From the NCBI GenBank assembly GCA_965249735.1, contig CBDFMS010000019.1, positions 1 through 64,000 on the forward strand: DNA of 64,000 nucleotides, read 5' to 3'. This DNA is from JANQSS01 sp965249735 (lineage in GTDB: Bacteria; Bacteroidota; Bacteroidia; Chitinophagales; Saprospiraceae). Below, piece after piece: positions 18,250 through 27,009 of this stretch (position 1 is its first letter; each line of letters begins with the position of its first letter). The position numbers and the translations under genes were made by a program. Under the pieces are notes generated by a model, which was not told the DNA's origin, searched no databases, and was given only the letters and a program-made list of their open reading frames with translations.

Positions 18250-18714
18250 TGAGAACTAAACTCCCTCAAGTACTCGACACCTCGAATGCTCACCAGCTCA
18301 TGTGCTCACCTGCAATTCTCCCTTTAGGGTCGGGGCAGAAATGTTCAGGTGCTCACGGGCACAAGCGTTCACATGCTCATCTAACTCACCTGCTCCACAA
18401 CAATTCTCCCTTTAGGGCCGGGGCAAGAGTGCCTATAAGCTCATCTGCTCGACTGCTCACCTGCTCGAACGCTCAACTGCTCACATGCAATTCTCCCTTT
18501 AGGGTCGGGGTAAGAATACCTATAATCTCACGTGCTCACGTGCTCAGATGCTCACCTGCTCACCTGCTCAGACGCTCACTTATAATTCACCCTTTAGGGT
18601 CGGGGCAGGATTGTTCAAGAGCTCAAATGCTCGAGAGCTCAAACGCTCACTTGCTCAAACGCTCAAATGCTCATCTGCTCGAATGCTCATTGGCTCACCT
18701 GCTAAAATGCCAGA
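18250..18714. repeat. Mosaic of octamer runs and four conserved 22-bp cores
   Basis: Runs of 8-bp units of GCTCANNT type (for example GCTCACCT, GCTCGAAC, GCTCAACT, GCTCACAT) alternate with four copies of a core AATTCTCCCTTTAGGGTCGG at 18314, 18402, 18489 and 18584. Core-to-core distances are 88, 87 and 95 bp, about multiples of eight. The core contains the near-palindrome CCCTTTAGGG. Long open frames through this region are by-products of the periodicity, not genes. Confidence 0.8.
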
Positions 18715-19815
18715 TCACATGACTATGTCATTTGACCAGGTATACTTTTGTGGAATGTTAGAGTCATTGATCAATTGGCGAATATCGATTTCTATACCCC
18801 GGCTCAAGTTCGAAATTGGAACATCATTGGCCCCTCCTTCAAAAGGATTTTCAGTATTTTCACCAATTAATTCAAGCGTATAAAATACCCAGGAAATTAA
18901 TGCACTAAATGGGATAGACAACCAGACAAAATGCCTGCCGGCCAGATCGACTAAACCATGAAAAAATCCTGCTTCGTGTTGATGTTCTATCATCTCGACC
19001 AAAAAAGTTTCACCAATAGACTCAAAGGCATTCATCACACCAAATGGTAGTAAAATAACGAAAATCCACACGAAATAATGATTTAGTGTAGCAAATTGGC
19101 GCGGGTAGGGGAAATTTTTAATGCGCTCCGATTTGCCTTGGAGCGTGTAAAATTCGACCAATATTTTGGCCAATTCCATATGGCGAAAATCTTCGATCAG
19201 CCCGGCTTGTTTTAATTCCGTTAAACGACGTGACTGAATTCCTAATAATTGCGAAGCCCGATTTCCCTTGGCCAGGATCTCCTTTTTTTCCTGGCTTGAA
19301 ATGTATGGATCAATGGCTTCTTCTAATGACTGTTCGTCTTCAGGAACTGAATACGTCTTTCTGAACTTTACATTTGCTTTATGGGTTTTGAGATGATCTT
19401 CCCATTGCCTTGATTCGCGTAGCTGATATCTCAATGCGGTTAACCAACCAACGTGCCTGTGTATTAATTCGCGGTGTATGCTTTCAATCTCATTTTCGGC
19501 CAGTTCATCTTCCACATGATCATTGTTTATAAAATCTTTGACGAAGATTGTCCAGGAGCGTGAAGTATTAACGATACCTCCCCAGATTTTTCGCGCTTCC
19601 CACAGTCTGTCGTATGAGGCATTGTTCTTAAACCCCTGTATGAAGGCCACTGCTGTACCTAACAATCCAATAGGCAACCATGGAAGGTGCAGCCATTTCC
19701 AGCCAAGTACATCGAACAATAAAACAGGAATGAAAGAAATCAAAAGGAATAAAAGAATGTAACTTCTTGTCCATATCAACATTCCTTTTAGTGGAAAGAC
19801 GCGTCTTGTATACAT
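18715..19815 (-). CDS. Bestrophin-like anion channel protein
   Basis: 366 residues of the bestrophin/UPF0187 family, pentameric chloride or other anion channels of the inner membrane. Membrane segments are at about 17-35, 41-60, 240-260 and 290-312. The signature near the end, ENPFEGGANDVPI, is the bacterial version of the conserved bestrophin motif, and the pore-lining helix region GFKNNASYDRLWEARKIWGG near residue 61 is also clear. Start MYTRRVFPLKGML fits. The 3' end is directly next to the repeat mosaic. Confidence 0.88.
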   Translation of the reverse strand: MYTRRVFPLKGMLIWTRSYILLFLLISFIPVLLFDVLGWKWLHLPWLPIGLLGTAVAFIQGFKNNASYDRLWEARKIWGGIVNTSRSWTIFVKDFINNDHVEDELAENEIESIHRELIHRHVGWLTALRYQLRESRQWEDHLKTHKANVKFRKTYSVPEDEQSLEEAIDPYISSQEKKEILAKGNRASQLLGIQSRRLTELKQAGLIEDFRHMELAKILVEFYTLQGKSERIKNFPYPRQFATLNHYFVWIFVILLPFGVMNAFESIGETFLVEMIEHQHEAGFFHGLVDLAGRHFVWLSIPFSALISWVFYTLELIGENTENPFEGGANDVPISNLSRGIEIDIRQLINDSNIPQKYTWSNDIVM

Positions 19816-19937
19816 GCTAAGTTAGTTTGTTAGAGTATTGAAATAAATTATATGATAATTATTCTGAGGTTAATATTTCTTTCGAAATGTATTAAAAATA
19901 ATAAACGGGGAGATAGCTTTTAAATCAATTTATTCGG

Positions 19938-20540
19938 TCATCCTTTGTATTTATCATTAAGACCGACTTTTGCCTCCAACATATCCATCACTTTTACAAG
20001 TCGCCTCTGTTTTGTCTCATCGCGTTTCGCTTCACCGATATGGTGTGCATATTCTTTTCTATGCGAGTAGGCGAGTGAGTCATAATATGATTTCAATGTT
20101 ATGTTTTTATTTAAAGCTGCAGTAAAGATATCCGGCATAATGATAGGAATCTTTGTTGGTTTAACTTTTACACCGGAGTCCATTAATGCGGTTGCAGCTT
20201 TTACATATTTTTTGAGTATCCGTGGTATGACTTCATTGACGTCATAGAACCTTATCGTTCGAAGAGCTTTTGGACTATCATGATCTACAAATAGTTGATT
20301 GGGATCATCCATACCTGCGCCTTTCCAAAATATCAGGCCCACGTGTTTTTTATGTCCCCAGATTCCACAAACATTTCCTTTGTAATGGAAGTTTGGACCC
20401 CATTTCCAATCTTCAACCAGACGTTTATCCGCCTCATGGATTATTTTCCGCAATTTGTTTAGGATGTCTTGCGCAAAAGGCTCCGCATTTGCAATGGCCT
20501 CATCGATCCGGGCACTTGCATTTTCAACTACTTTTGACAT
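19938..20540 (-). CDS. YdeI/OmdA-type protein with DUF1801 domain
   Basis: A 200-residue cytoplasmic protein. The first half (DILNKLRKIIHEADKRLVEDWKWGPNFHYKGNVCGI...HVGLIFWKGAG) is a DUF1801 domain of the YdhG/YdeI kind. The second half (IPIIMPDIFTAALNKNITLKSYYDSLAYSHRKEYAHHIGEAKRDETKQRRLVK) is the OmdA-like (bacteriocin-protection) domain, with the conserved SHRKEY and AKRxETKxRR motifs. The biochemical role is not established. Confidence 0.85.
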   Translation of the reverse strand: MSKVVENASARIDEAIANAEPFAQDILNKLRKIIHEADKRLVEDWKWGPNFHYKGNVCGIWGHKKHVGLIFWKGAGMDDPNQLFVDHDSPKALRTIRFYDVNEVIPRILKKYVKAATALMDSGVKVKPTKIPIIMPDIFTAALNKNITLKSYYDSLAYSHRKEYAHHIGEAKRDETKQRRLVKVMDMLEAKVGLNDKYKG

Positions 20541-20581
20541 GCTTTTTAATTTTCTTCCAAAAATAATACTTCGCCTTTACT

Positions 20582-20784
20582 CACTGCTAACTGTCTACTG
20601 TCCACTGCCTACTACCCACTGCTTGCCCGCCGTAGCTTTCTTGGTCGCCGGAGCTTTGGCGTAGGTGACAGCGAAGGAGGGTCCACTGCCCACTGTCTAC
20701 TGCCTACTGCCCACTGCTTGCCCGCCGTAGCTTTCTTGGTCGCCGGAGCATTAGCGTAGGTGACAGCGAAGGAGGGCCTACTTT
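20582..20784. repeat. Heptamer array with a duplicated 67-bp core
   Basis: Two copies of a 67-bp unit lie at 20615-20681 and 20710-20776 and differ at two positions. They contain CCCGCCGTAGCTTTC and GACAGCGAAGGAGGG. Between and before them are runs with a 7-bp period of CTACTGC, CCACTGC and CTGTCTA type. The construction, short-period runs plus a longer core, is the same idea as the mosaic at 18250-18714 but with unrelated sequence. Confidence 0.85.
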
Positions 20785-21753
20785 CTACCCCTTCTGTTTC
20801 AATTTCTTTTTCTCTTTATAATCTATAATGTCTTTATGGACAGCAATTCCGGCATTCAGTTCGAATCCTGCCAATAAAATAAAGCAGTTAATTTGCAACC
20901 AGAGCATCACCATGACCAATGTTCCCAGTGGTCCATAAAAATTATCATAATTTCCAAATTTGTCGACGAAATAAGTAAAGGCCAGGGAAGACAGTAGGGA
21001 AAAGAGTGTTGCAAAATTTGTCCCAATTGAAAAATAACCAAAGCGTTTTTTCATGGGCGGAGCAAAATGATAGATGGTGGAAATAATTCCATAAAAGAGT
21101 AGGAAAATAAAAAACCAACGAATCAGGGTATAACTGAAAAACTCCCATCCACCCATTACCGTGTTATTTTTCAACCAGGTAATCAAAATACTGGAGCCAA
21201 AAATCAGGGCAAAGGCGACAATACACAAGAAACCAACCAGCAAGGTGAGTCGGACAGCTGCCAGTCTGCGCTGAACCCAATTTCGCTTGAGAAATGCAAA
21301 ATCGTAGTCTTTGTCAAATCCCCGCATCATGGCTTCCATACCGTTGGAAGCAAAATACATGGCAAGGATAAAACCCACTGACAATAAATCGATGCGGTCC
21401 CGCGAAAAGACCACACCTAAGAGGTCCATGAAAAATACATGCGCTTCAGCAGGCAAAATATCAGTAATGAGGTCGTTGACCATATTATTGATATTCTCAA
21501 TTGGAAAAAATGAAACGATACTGAATAGAATAATAAGAAAAGGAAATAACGAAATAAAAAAACTGAATGCCATCGAATTGGCACGTGTCATAATGTCATC
21601 CCGTTGAGTTTCTTTATAAATAAACGAAATAATTTTCAGGATGGAGACACCTTTAAATCCCGGTAGCGAATTTGTTTTCAGGAAACCGACTGTTCTGGTT
21701 ACCAAAGGATGGTGTTCAATATATTCTGATATGTTCTTTAACTTATTCAGCAA
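20785..21753 (-). CDS. YihY/BrkB-family inner-membrane protein
   Basis: 322 residues with six membrane segments, matching the YihY/virulence factor BrkB family, once wrongly called ribonuclease BN. Conserved parts are RANSMAFSFFISLFPFLIILFS at about 57-78, SNGMEAMMRGFDKDY at about 135 and the final GPLGTLVMVMLWLQINCFILLAGFELNA. The function is unknown. It overlaps the thioesterase gene by 11 bases, so it is the last gene of a three-gene operon. It ends at the heptamer array. Confidence 0.9.
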   Translation of the reverse strand: MLNKLKNISEYIEHHPLVTRTVGFLKTNSLPGFKGVSILKIISFIYKETQRDDIMTRANSMAFSFFISLFPFLIILFSIVSFFPIENINNMVNDLITDILPAEAHVFFMDLLGVVFSRDRIDLLSVGFILAMYFASNGMEAMMRGFDKDYDFAFLKRNWVQRRLAAVRLTLLVGFLCIVAFALIFGSSILITWLKNNTVMGGWEFFSYTLIRWFFIFLLFYGIISTIYHFAPPMKKRFGYFSIGTNFATLFSLLSSLAFTYFVDKFGNYDNFYGPLGTLVMVMLWLQINCFILLAGFELNAGIAVHKDIIDYKEKKKLKQKG

Positions 21754-22156
21754 AATAATGACTTAGTTTTTCACGAAGGGTATCAGGTACACCACAGCGT
21801 TTATTCGTTTCTTTTGAGACAAACGTCAATGTCACGGTTGCACGATTTACCATTTTATTCATTTCATTGTATAGAAAGAAATCGAAGTGAATATCGCGAT
21901 CCGGCATATGTTGTAAAATCGTTTCAATCCGGATGACTTCATCGTAGCGTGCAGGTCGGATAAATTTCGTTTTCATATCGGTGACCGGCAACATGATTCC
22001 TTCCACATCCTCCATATCCCGATAACGTATACCTAACTTTCTAAGTGCTTCAACACGCCCGACTTCATAGTATTCGGCGTAATGCCCGTAATACAAATAA
22101 CCCATTCGATCCGTTTCTCCGTATGTAACCCGTCTGTAGGTATTATGCTTAAACAT
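21743..22156 (-). CDS. Acyl-CoA thioesterase, YbgC/FadM type
   Basis: 137 residues forming one hot-dog domain. The N-terminal active-site region VTYGETDRMGYLYYGHYAEYYEVGRVEALR has the conserved Asp (TDRMGY) and the YxxYxE pattern. It likely hydrolyses acyl-CoA or acyl-ACP thioesters in the cytoplasm. It sits 12 bases after the deiminase-like gene and overlaps the YihY gene. Confidence 0.88.
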   Translation of the reverse strand: MFKHNTYRRVTYGETDRMGYLYYGHYAEYYEVGRVEALRKLGIRYRDMEDVEGIMLPVTDMKTKFIRPARYDEVIRIETILQHMPDRDIHFDFFLYNEMNKMVNRATVTLTFVSKETNKRCGVPDTLREKLSHYFAE

Positions 22157-22168
22157 GGTGCTTTCAGT

Positions 22169-23431
22169 TTAAAGATTGTCACGTAACAACGGACAGGTCA
22201 TACAGTGCGATCCACCTCTTCCTCTGGACAATTCATGAGAAGGCAATGCAATGATTGTGTTTTCGATATCCTCGGGATCGATTTTATTTTGTCGAACATC
22301 TTCTAAAAATTCTTTGGCCCCGATGATGGTATAGCCTTCTTCTTCGAATCCTTTAGCCGTCCTTATATTTCTGTCATACGTCATAGCCACACCTGGCTTA
22401 ATTGCAACAAGGTTGCATGAATCTGTCCATTGCTCGCGCTCTTGATATGGCGAAAGGCCGCCTCCTGAAAAAATGAAACGCATATCAGGATTGACTTCCT
22501 CACGAAGATAGTCGGCGATGGATGGATAGGTGCGTTCGTGCCCATCTATCGTATAGACATGCACATTGGATGAGTCACCGTCATATACAATGGGTTTATA
22601 GCAAGCGACATGATTATAACTGATACGGGTAAACAGCGTATCAATATGCATGAAGGATCGGTCATGTGGCACGACCATTTGCACAACCTTCTTAACCAAT
22701 TTTTTCTCAAACACGGTTTCTTTGACACGATTGAAAGCGTGGTCAGTTGTCCGTTCACTCTTTCCAATCAATAAATTGTTCTGATCGAGCATCATCATGT
22801 CTCCACCTTCAATCGATACGGGTTCCCCCCGTCTGGATGGGGGGAAGAGCTCAATGTCGTTTAGATTGATAATGCGACTATGGCCATAGAGCTCTTTAAA
22901 TTCCGGATGTGCATAAAAAATAAACCGTGTAAGTAGATTCTCACGTTGCCGGGCCGGTTTTGAAGCTTTCGTAATGAGTACATGATCTTTGATGACCACG
23001 GCGATATCCCTGGTAAAAATAAAGTTCGGGATAGGATCAAAAAGGTAATGATCTGTATTCTTATTGTAACCGGTAACAAGGACCTCGGCCAGTTCATCAC
23101 TTGGGATGCTGAGTAGATCTTGTGCGTAGTACGCCGGCAATTCTTCGAAATCAAGAATGCGCTTGAGGATATCCTTTTTCTTCAAAGGATCATGGCTCAG
23201 CGATTCAGCGATCAGTCTCCTTGCCTCATGCACATTATCCGAACCCAGAAAATAAGACAGGACTTTTTTGAAGATGAGATGCTCGCGTTGCATCTGAGGT
23301 AGAAATACGATATCATCAAAAAGCAGTTCTTCGGCCTGTTTTGGTGAAATCCGACCAATTCCCGCATCAGGTTCATGGATAATGACACGTCTGAGTCGGC
23401 CTATTTCTGAATCACAGTATACTTGCTTCAT
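22169..23431 (-). CDS. Arginine-deiminase-family enzyme
   Basis: Start chosen at 23431 (MKQVYCDSEIGRLRRVIIHEPD), because family members begin with this guanidino-group-modifying motif; 19 extra in-frame codons upstream have no support. The protein is 420 residues. Catalytic motifs are PNFIFTRD, EGGD (substrate-binding Asp and Glu), FMHIDT (His) and the C-terminal GGSHCMTCP with the nucleophilic Cys. It should hydrolyse arginine or a similar guanidino compound to citrulline and ammonia. No ornithine transcarbamylase or carbamate kinase is close, so a full ADI energy pathway is not seen here. Confidence 0.85.
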   Translation of the reverse strand: MKQVYCDSEIGRLRRVIIHEPDAGIGRISPKQAEELLFDDIVFLPQMQREHLIFKKVLSYFLGSDNVHEARRLIAESLSHDPLKKKDILKRILDFEELPAYYAQDLLSIPSDELAEVLVTGYNKNTDHYLFDPIPNFIFTRDIAVVIKDHVLITKASKPARQRENLLTRFIFYAHPEFKELYGHSRIINLNDIELFPPSRRGEPVSIEGGDMMMLDQNNLLIGKSERTTDHAFNRVKETVFEKKLVKKVVQMVVPHDRSFMHIDTLFTRISYNHVACYKPIVYDGDSSNVHVYTIDGHERTYPSIADYLREEVNPDMRFIFSGGGLSPYQEREQWTDSCNLVAIKPGVAMTYDRNIRTAKGFEEEGYTIIGAKEFLEDVRQNKIDPEDIENTIIALPSHELSRGRGGSHCMTCPLLRDNL

Positions 23432-23659
23432 AAGATAAAGTTCTGTTGGATAAAATTGACTCTTACGAGAATGATGCGAATTTAGCAATTTGATCAGGCA
23501 AAAGTGGTTCTATTCCCTTATTGTTGTGCGAGAACTTCATCCCGTAGTTTCTGTATTTTGCGTTAATTTGCAGATCAGTATTGTATCTTAGTCTAACATT
23601 CGGCTTAGATCGCATTTGGACTGAAACCTTCGGGCATATTCAGGCATTAATAAGAGCAT

Positions 23660-24358
23660 ATGACAGGATTTCTAAAAAATTTAAAAGGACTTTTTATAGC
23701 GACTGACGAAGAGTTGCTCAAGGCCGAAGGTCATAAGGGCAACAAAACTGACGGGAAAAAAGTGACTACTTCGACATCAGAAAAGTCTACAACCAAAGAA
23801 GTTGTACTCGATGGAGCAGAAATTTCAGCCGGAGCAGGCGGAGAAGTCAGTCAAAAATTCCTCGATATTTTGCTGGAGAGTATTACGAAGAATGATCAGG
23901 AAGGATTTGATTATTTGGAATACAAGCAAGCATTGCAATCATTGAAGAAAATGGAAATGGATGATAAGACACGTTTCCAATCGGCTTTCGCCATGGCGCA
24001 AACCATGGGAGCTACAAAACAAAAACTTTTAACAACCGGTGATATCTATCTAAAAGTACTGAAAAGTGAAGAGGAAAAATTTATGCTTTCGGTTGCTAAT
24101 CAACGACAATCTAAAATTGATGAACGACGTCAGGAACTGTTGAATGTCGATAAATGGATCGAGACAAAACAGGCCGAGATCGAAAAAATGAAGGAACAGA
24201 TCAAACTCAAGAAAGCTTCAAAAACAAAATTTCAAAAAGAACTTTCACAGACATCTAAAAAAATCGAAGCGGTACAAAATAACTTTGTAACGACTTACAA
24301 ATATCTGTCCGGACAAATACAGGACGATTTGAATAAAATAAAACAATACTTAAAATAG
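23660..24358 (+). CDS. Coiled-coil cytoplasmic protein, first gene of six-gene operon
   Basis: I do not recognise the family. The 232-residue protein has a Lys/Thr/Ser-rich linker at about 25-50, then a helical domain (LLESITKNDQEGFDYLEYKQALQSLKKMEMDDKTRFQSAFAMAQ) and a long coiled coil at about 140-215 full of Lys and Glu. There is no signal or membrane segment. It is 7 bases before the membrane coiled-coil gene, so the two are probably made together and may interact. A very similar helical hairpin feel to PspA-like envelope proteins is suggestive only. Confidence 0.6.
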   Translation: MTGFLKNLKGLFIATDEELLKAEGHKGNKTDGKKVTTSTSEKSTTKEVVLDGAEISAGAGGEVSQKFLDILLESITKNDQEGFDYLEYKQALQSLKKMEMDDKTRFQSAFAMAQTMGATKQKLLTTGDIYLKVLKSEEEKFMLSVANQRQSKIDERRQELLNVDKWIETKQAEIEKMKEQIKLKKASKTKFQKELSQTSKKIEAVQNNFVTTYKYLSGQIQDDLNKIKQYLK

Positions 24359-24364
24359 AGCATA

Positions 24365-25378
24365 ATGGCTACTAAACCAAAATCGTTTTGGCAACGCCCT
24401 GAAGGAAAAACAGGAGGATTGATCCTGGCTGCCCTGATTCTTGGAGGCGGGTTTATATTCTTAAATGCCTTGCCCTTACTCGTGAGTGCTTTTTCAACTG
24501 TACTCTCTATGACCATCATGCTTGCAGTGATAGGTATTCTAATCTATATGGTATTGGATCCTAAAATGCGAAATTTGGTCTGGTACATGTATAAGAGTGT
24601 CATGCGATGGATCACTGGCTTGTTTGTTCAAATTGATCCGATAGGCATATTAAAAAATTACGTTGCTGAATTACGAGACAATTTGAAAAAAATGAACATG
24701 CAAATTGGCAAGCTTCGTGGTCAAATGCATAAACTCAAAGAACAAATCGTCAATAACCAACGCGCCATAAGTTCAAATTTAGAAATGGCTTCTAAGGCAA
24801 AGGATACCAATCGGCGCGATGTCATGATATTAAAATCCCGAAAGGCCGGCCGGCTTAAAGATTCCAATGTGCGGTTAGATGACCTGTACAAAAAAATGGA
24901 AGTGTTGTACCGGGTATTGACTAAGATGTATGAAAATTCATCTATTATGATGGAAGACATCGAAGATCAAGTCAAGGTTAAACAGCAAGAGCGTGCGGCG
25001 ATCAGAGCAAGCCACGGGGCTATGAAATCAGCGATGAATATTATCTCGGGTAATACCGACAAGCGCTATATGTTCGATCAGGCATTGGAAGCTATCGCCG
25101 ATGATGTCAGTCTCAAAGTGGGTGAAATGGAACGATTTATGGAAATGTCCGAAAGCTTTATGAACAGTGTGGACTTACAAAATGGCGTATTCGAAGAAAA
25201 AGGAATGCGCATGTTGGAAAAATGGGAAAAAGAATCAAGTCTCATCCTGGGCACAGAAAAAGAGAGCTTACTCTTACAGGCAGAAAACGATAGTGACGTG
25301 CTGGATCTTGATGCACCGGTCGCCCGACCTGAACGGGCCGGCAATCACAAAAATCAATATGACAACTTTTTTGACTAA
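24365..25378 (+). CDS. Membrane-anchored coiled-coil protein, PspA-like in style
   Basis: 337 residues. Two membrane helices at about 17-37 and 42-63, then a long coiled-coil region (about 95-250) with YVAELRDNLKKMNMQIGKLRGQMHKLKEQI, and a Pro-rich acidic C terminus. It resembles PspA/IM30-type envelope-stress proteins in shape, but the two N-terminal helices are unlike them. In this operon it might couple the transporter to the membrane state. The start follows the preceding stop by six bases. Confidence 0.6.
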   Translation: MATKPKSFWQRPEGKTGGLILAALILGGGFIFLNALPLLVSAFSTVLSMTIMLAVIGILIYMVLDPKMRNLVWYMYKSVMRWITGLFVQIDPIGILKNYVAELRDNLKKMNMQIGKLRGQMHKLKEQIVNNQRAISSNLEMASKAKDTNRRDVMILKSRKAGRLKDSNVRLDDLYKKMEVLYRVLTKMYENSSIMMEDIEDQVKVKQQERAAIRASHGAMKSAMNIISGNTDKRYMFDQALEAIADDVSLKVGEMERFMEMSESFMNSVDLQNGVFEEKGMRMLEKWEKESSLILGTEKESLLLQAENDSDVLDLDAPVARPERAGNHKNQYDNFFD

Positions 25379-25406
25379 ATATTACTATTCATAATAAATA
25401 AATAAT

Positions 25407-27002
25407 ATGGCGACTCGACTGACTCCCTTTTCAAGAATTCTTATTACCCTTTTAATACTATCTGCTATCTTTTTTGGCATTAAATATTTACTGGAAAATA
25501 CTGAATTAGGAGAAAAGATTCAATCTGCGGCTGAGCAAACAGAATCAACAGCTACACCGGATGATGAATCCTCCACAACAACAGAGAAACCGAAAGGGAC
25601 AACTAAAGTTGATGATGATGAGGCATTGGTTGTGCAAGTATTTACCTGGGGCGGATATGCCCCCGGAATATATTTTAATGAAGGGTTTAAATCTTCGAAA
25701 CGGTCGCGCTATATGCGTGACTATGGATTAAACGTCGAATTTAAATTAATCGATGATTTCGATGCCTCGAGGCAGGCATGGATCGCCGACGAAGTTCATT
25801 TACTCGGCAACGAAGTCAGTGCCATGGCAACAGAAATGGAACGGTTAGGATCCCATGACCCAAGGGTATTTATTCAGGTAGATTGGTCCCGGGGTGGAGA
25901 TGCCATTATTGGTCGAAGAGGAGTGAATTCAATTAATGATTTAAAAGGAAAGACTGTCGCCGTGACACCCTCAACACCAAGTCAGACATTTTTACTCTTT
26001 GCACTTGAGTCTGCGGGACTGAAATTAGGTGATGTCAAAGTGGTAGAAGTGCCAAGTGCGATAGATGCTGCCACGGCTTTCAGAAGTGGTAAGGTCGATG
26101 CCGCCGTCGTATGGAGTCCTGATGATGTGCTTGCTACACGTGATGTACCGGGCTCACAAATACTGCAATCCACGCGTGATGCTTCACATATCATAGCAGA
26201 TATCTTTATGGTAAAACAATCGTACGCCGATGAACATCCCGATAAATTGGCGAAGTTCTATGAAGGATGGATGCGCGCCGCTGCAGAGATCAATAGCAAT
26301 GCATCCAACATGGAAAAAGCGGCTAAGATCCTGGCTGATGGCACAGGACTTCCCAATGAAGATGCCCTGGGAATGATTCAGAATACAAGATTGACCAACC
26401 ACGGCGATAACCTCAACTTTTTCGGAAAAAATCCAAATTATAAAGGGGTGACGGGATCATCCTTATATACCAAAATGGGAGATGAATTTGAAAAACTTGG
26501 GTTCGCTCCACAAAACCGACCCTCCTGGCGTACGCTAAATTATGCACCTGCGATTGCAGCCGCGAACCTATCCGGTAAGCAACACCTGGCAGAAGGACAA
26601 AAGGAATTTGAACCGGCAAAAGCCGAGGACCGCGCAAAACCTGCAATATCAGTTAAGCCTATAAGTATTGCATTCCGAACAGGAAGTGCAGTTGTAGACG
26701 AAAATGCCAAAACCATCATTGACTTTCAATTTGCAGATGTAGCACGTGCCTACGGAAATTCAAGAATTAGAGTCGAAGGAAATACAGACATTACCGGAAG
26801 TAGAGAAACAAATATGAAACTGTCTTATCAACGAGCCGAATCAGTTGCTAAATATTTGGAAGAGCAATACAAGATGAACCGCAATCGGTTTGTCATTGTA
26901 GGCAACGGTCCGGATAAGCCGGTCGCAGGTTGTGAAACCGACAGATCGCCACAATGCCTGGCAAAAAACAGAAGGACAGAATTCCAACTCTTAGCGGATT
27001 AA
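25407..27002 (+). CDS. Solute-binding protein fused to OmpA peptidoglycan-binding domain
   Basis: 531 residues in three parts. Residues 9-28 are a membrane anchor; 30-70 a Thr/Glu-rich linker. About 73-400 is an NMT1/NrtA/SsuA-type periplasmic binding fold (VFTWGGYAPGIYFNEGF, DLKGKTVAVTPSTPSQTFLLFALESAGL, SGKVDAAVVWSPDD), which binds a small ligand for ABC import. About 410-531 is an OmpA C-terminal domain (RVEGNTDITGSRETNMKLSYQRAESVAKYL ... NRRTEFQL) carrying the Asp and Arg that bind diaminopimelate. The binding protein is therefore fixed to both the inner membrane and the cell wall. It is followed by permease, diiron-protein and ATPase genes. Confidence 0.85.
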   Translation: MATRLTPFSRILITLLILSAIFFGIKYLLENTELGEKIQSAAEQTESTATPDDESSTTTEKPKGTTKVDDDEALVVQVFTWGGYAPGIYFNEGFKSSKRSRYMRDYGLNVEFKLIDDFDASRQAWIADEVHLLGNEVSAMATEMERLGSHDPRVFIQVDWSRGGDAIIGRRGVNSINDLKGKTVAVTPSTPSQTFLLFALESAGLKLGDVKVVEVPSAIDAATAFRSGKVDAAVVWSPDDVLATRDVPGSQILQSTRDASHIIADIFMVKQSYADEHPDKLAKFYEGWMRAAAEINSNASNMEKAAKILADGTGLPNEDALGMIQNTRLTNHGDNLNFFGKNPNYKGVTGSSLYTKMGDEFEKLGFAPQNRPSWRTLNYAPAIAAANLSGKQHLAEGQKEFEPAKAEDRAKPAISVKPISIAFRTGSAVVDENAKTIIDFQFADVARAYGNSRIRVEGNTDITGSRETNMKLSYQRAESVAKYLEEQYKMNRNRFVIVGNGPDKPVAGCETDRSPQCLAKNRRTEFQLLAD

Positions 27003-27009
27003 TGTCAAC

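Noticed and set aside
18300..18610. Possible CRISPR array from the four spaced cores
   Set aside because: Spacing is not uniform, the spacers are themselves repetitive octamers, and there are no cas genes nearby.
18249..18722. Open frame of 157 residues across the octamer mosaic
   Set aside because: An 8-bp period without stop codons keeps frames open by itself. Composition is repetitive (SNAHLL-like) and there is no start context.
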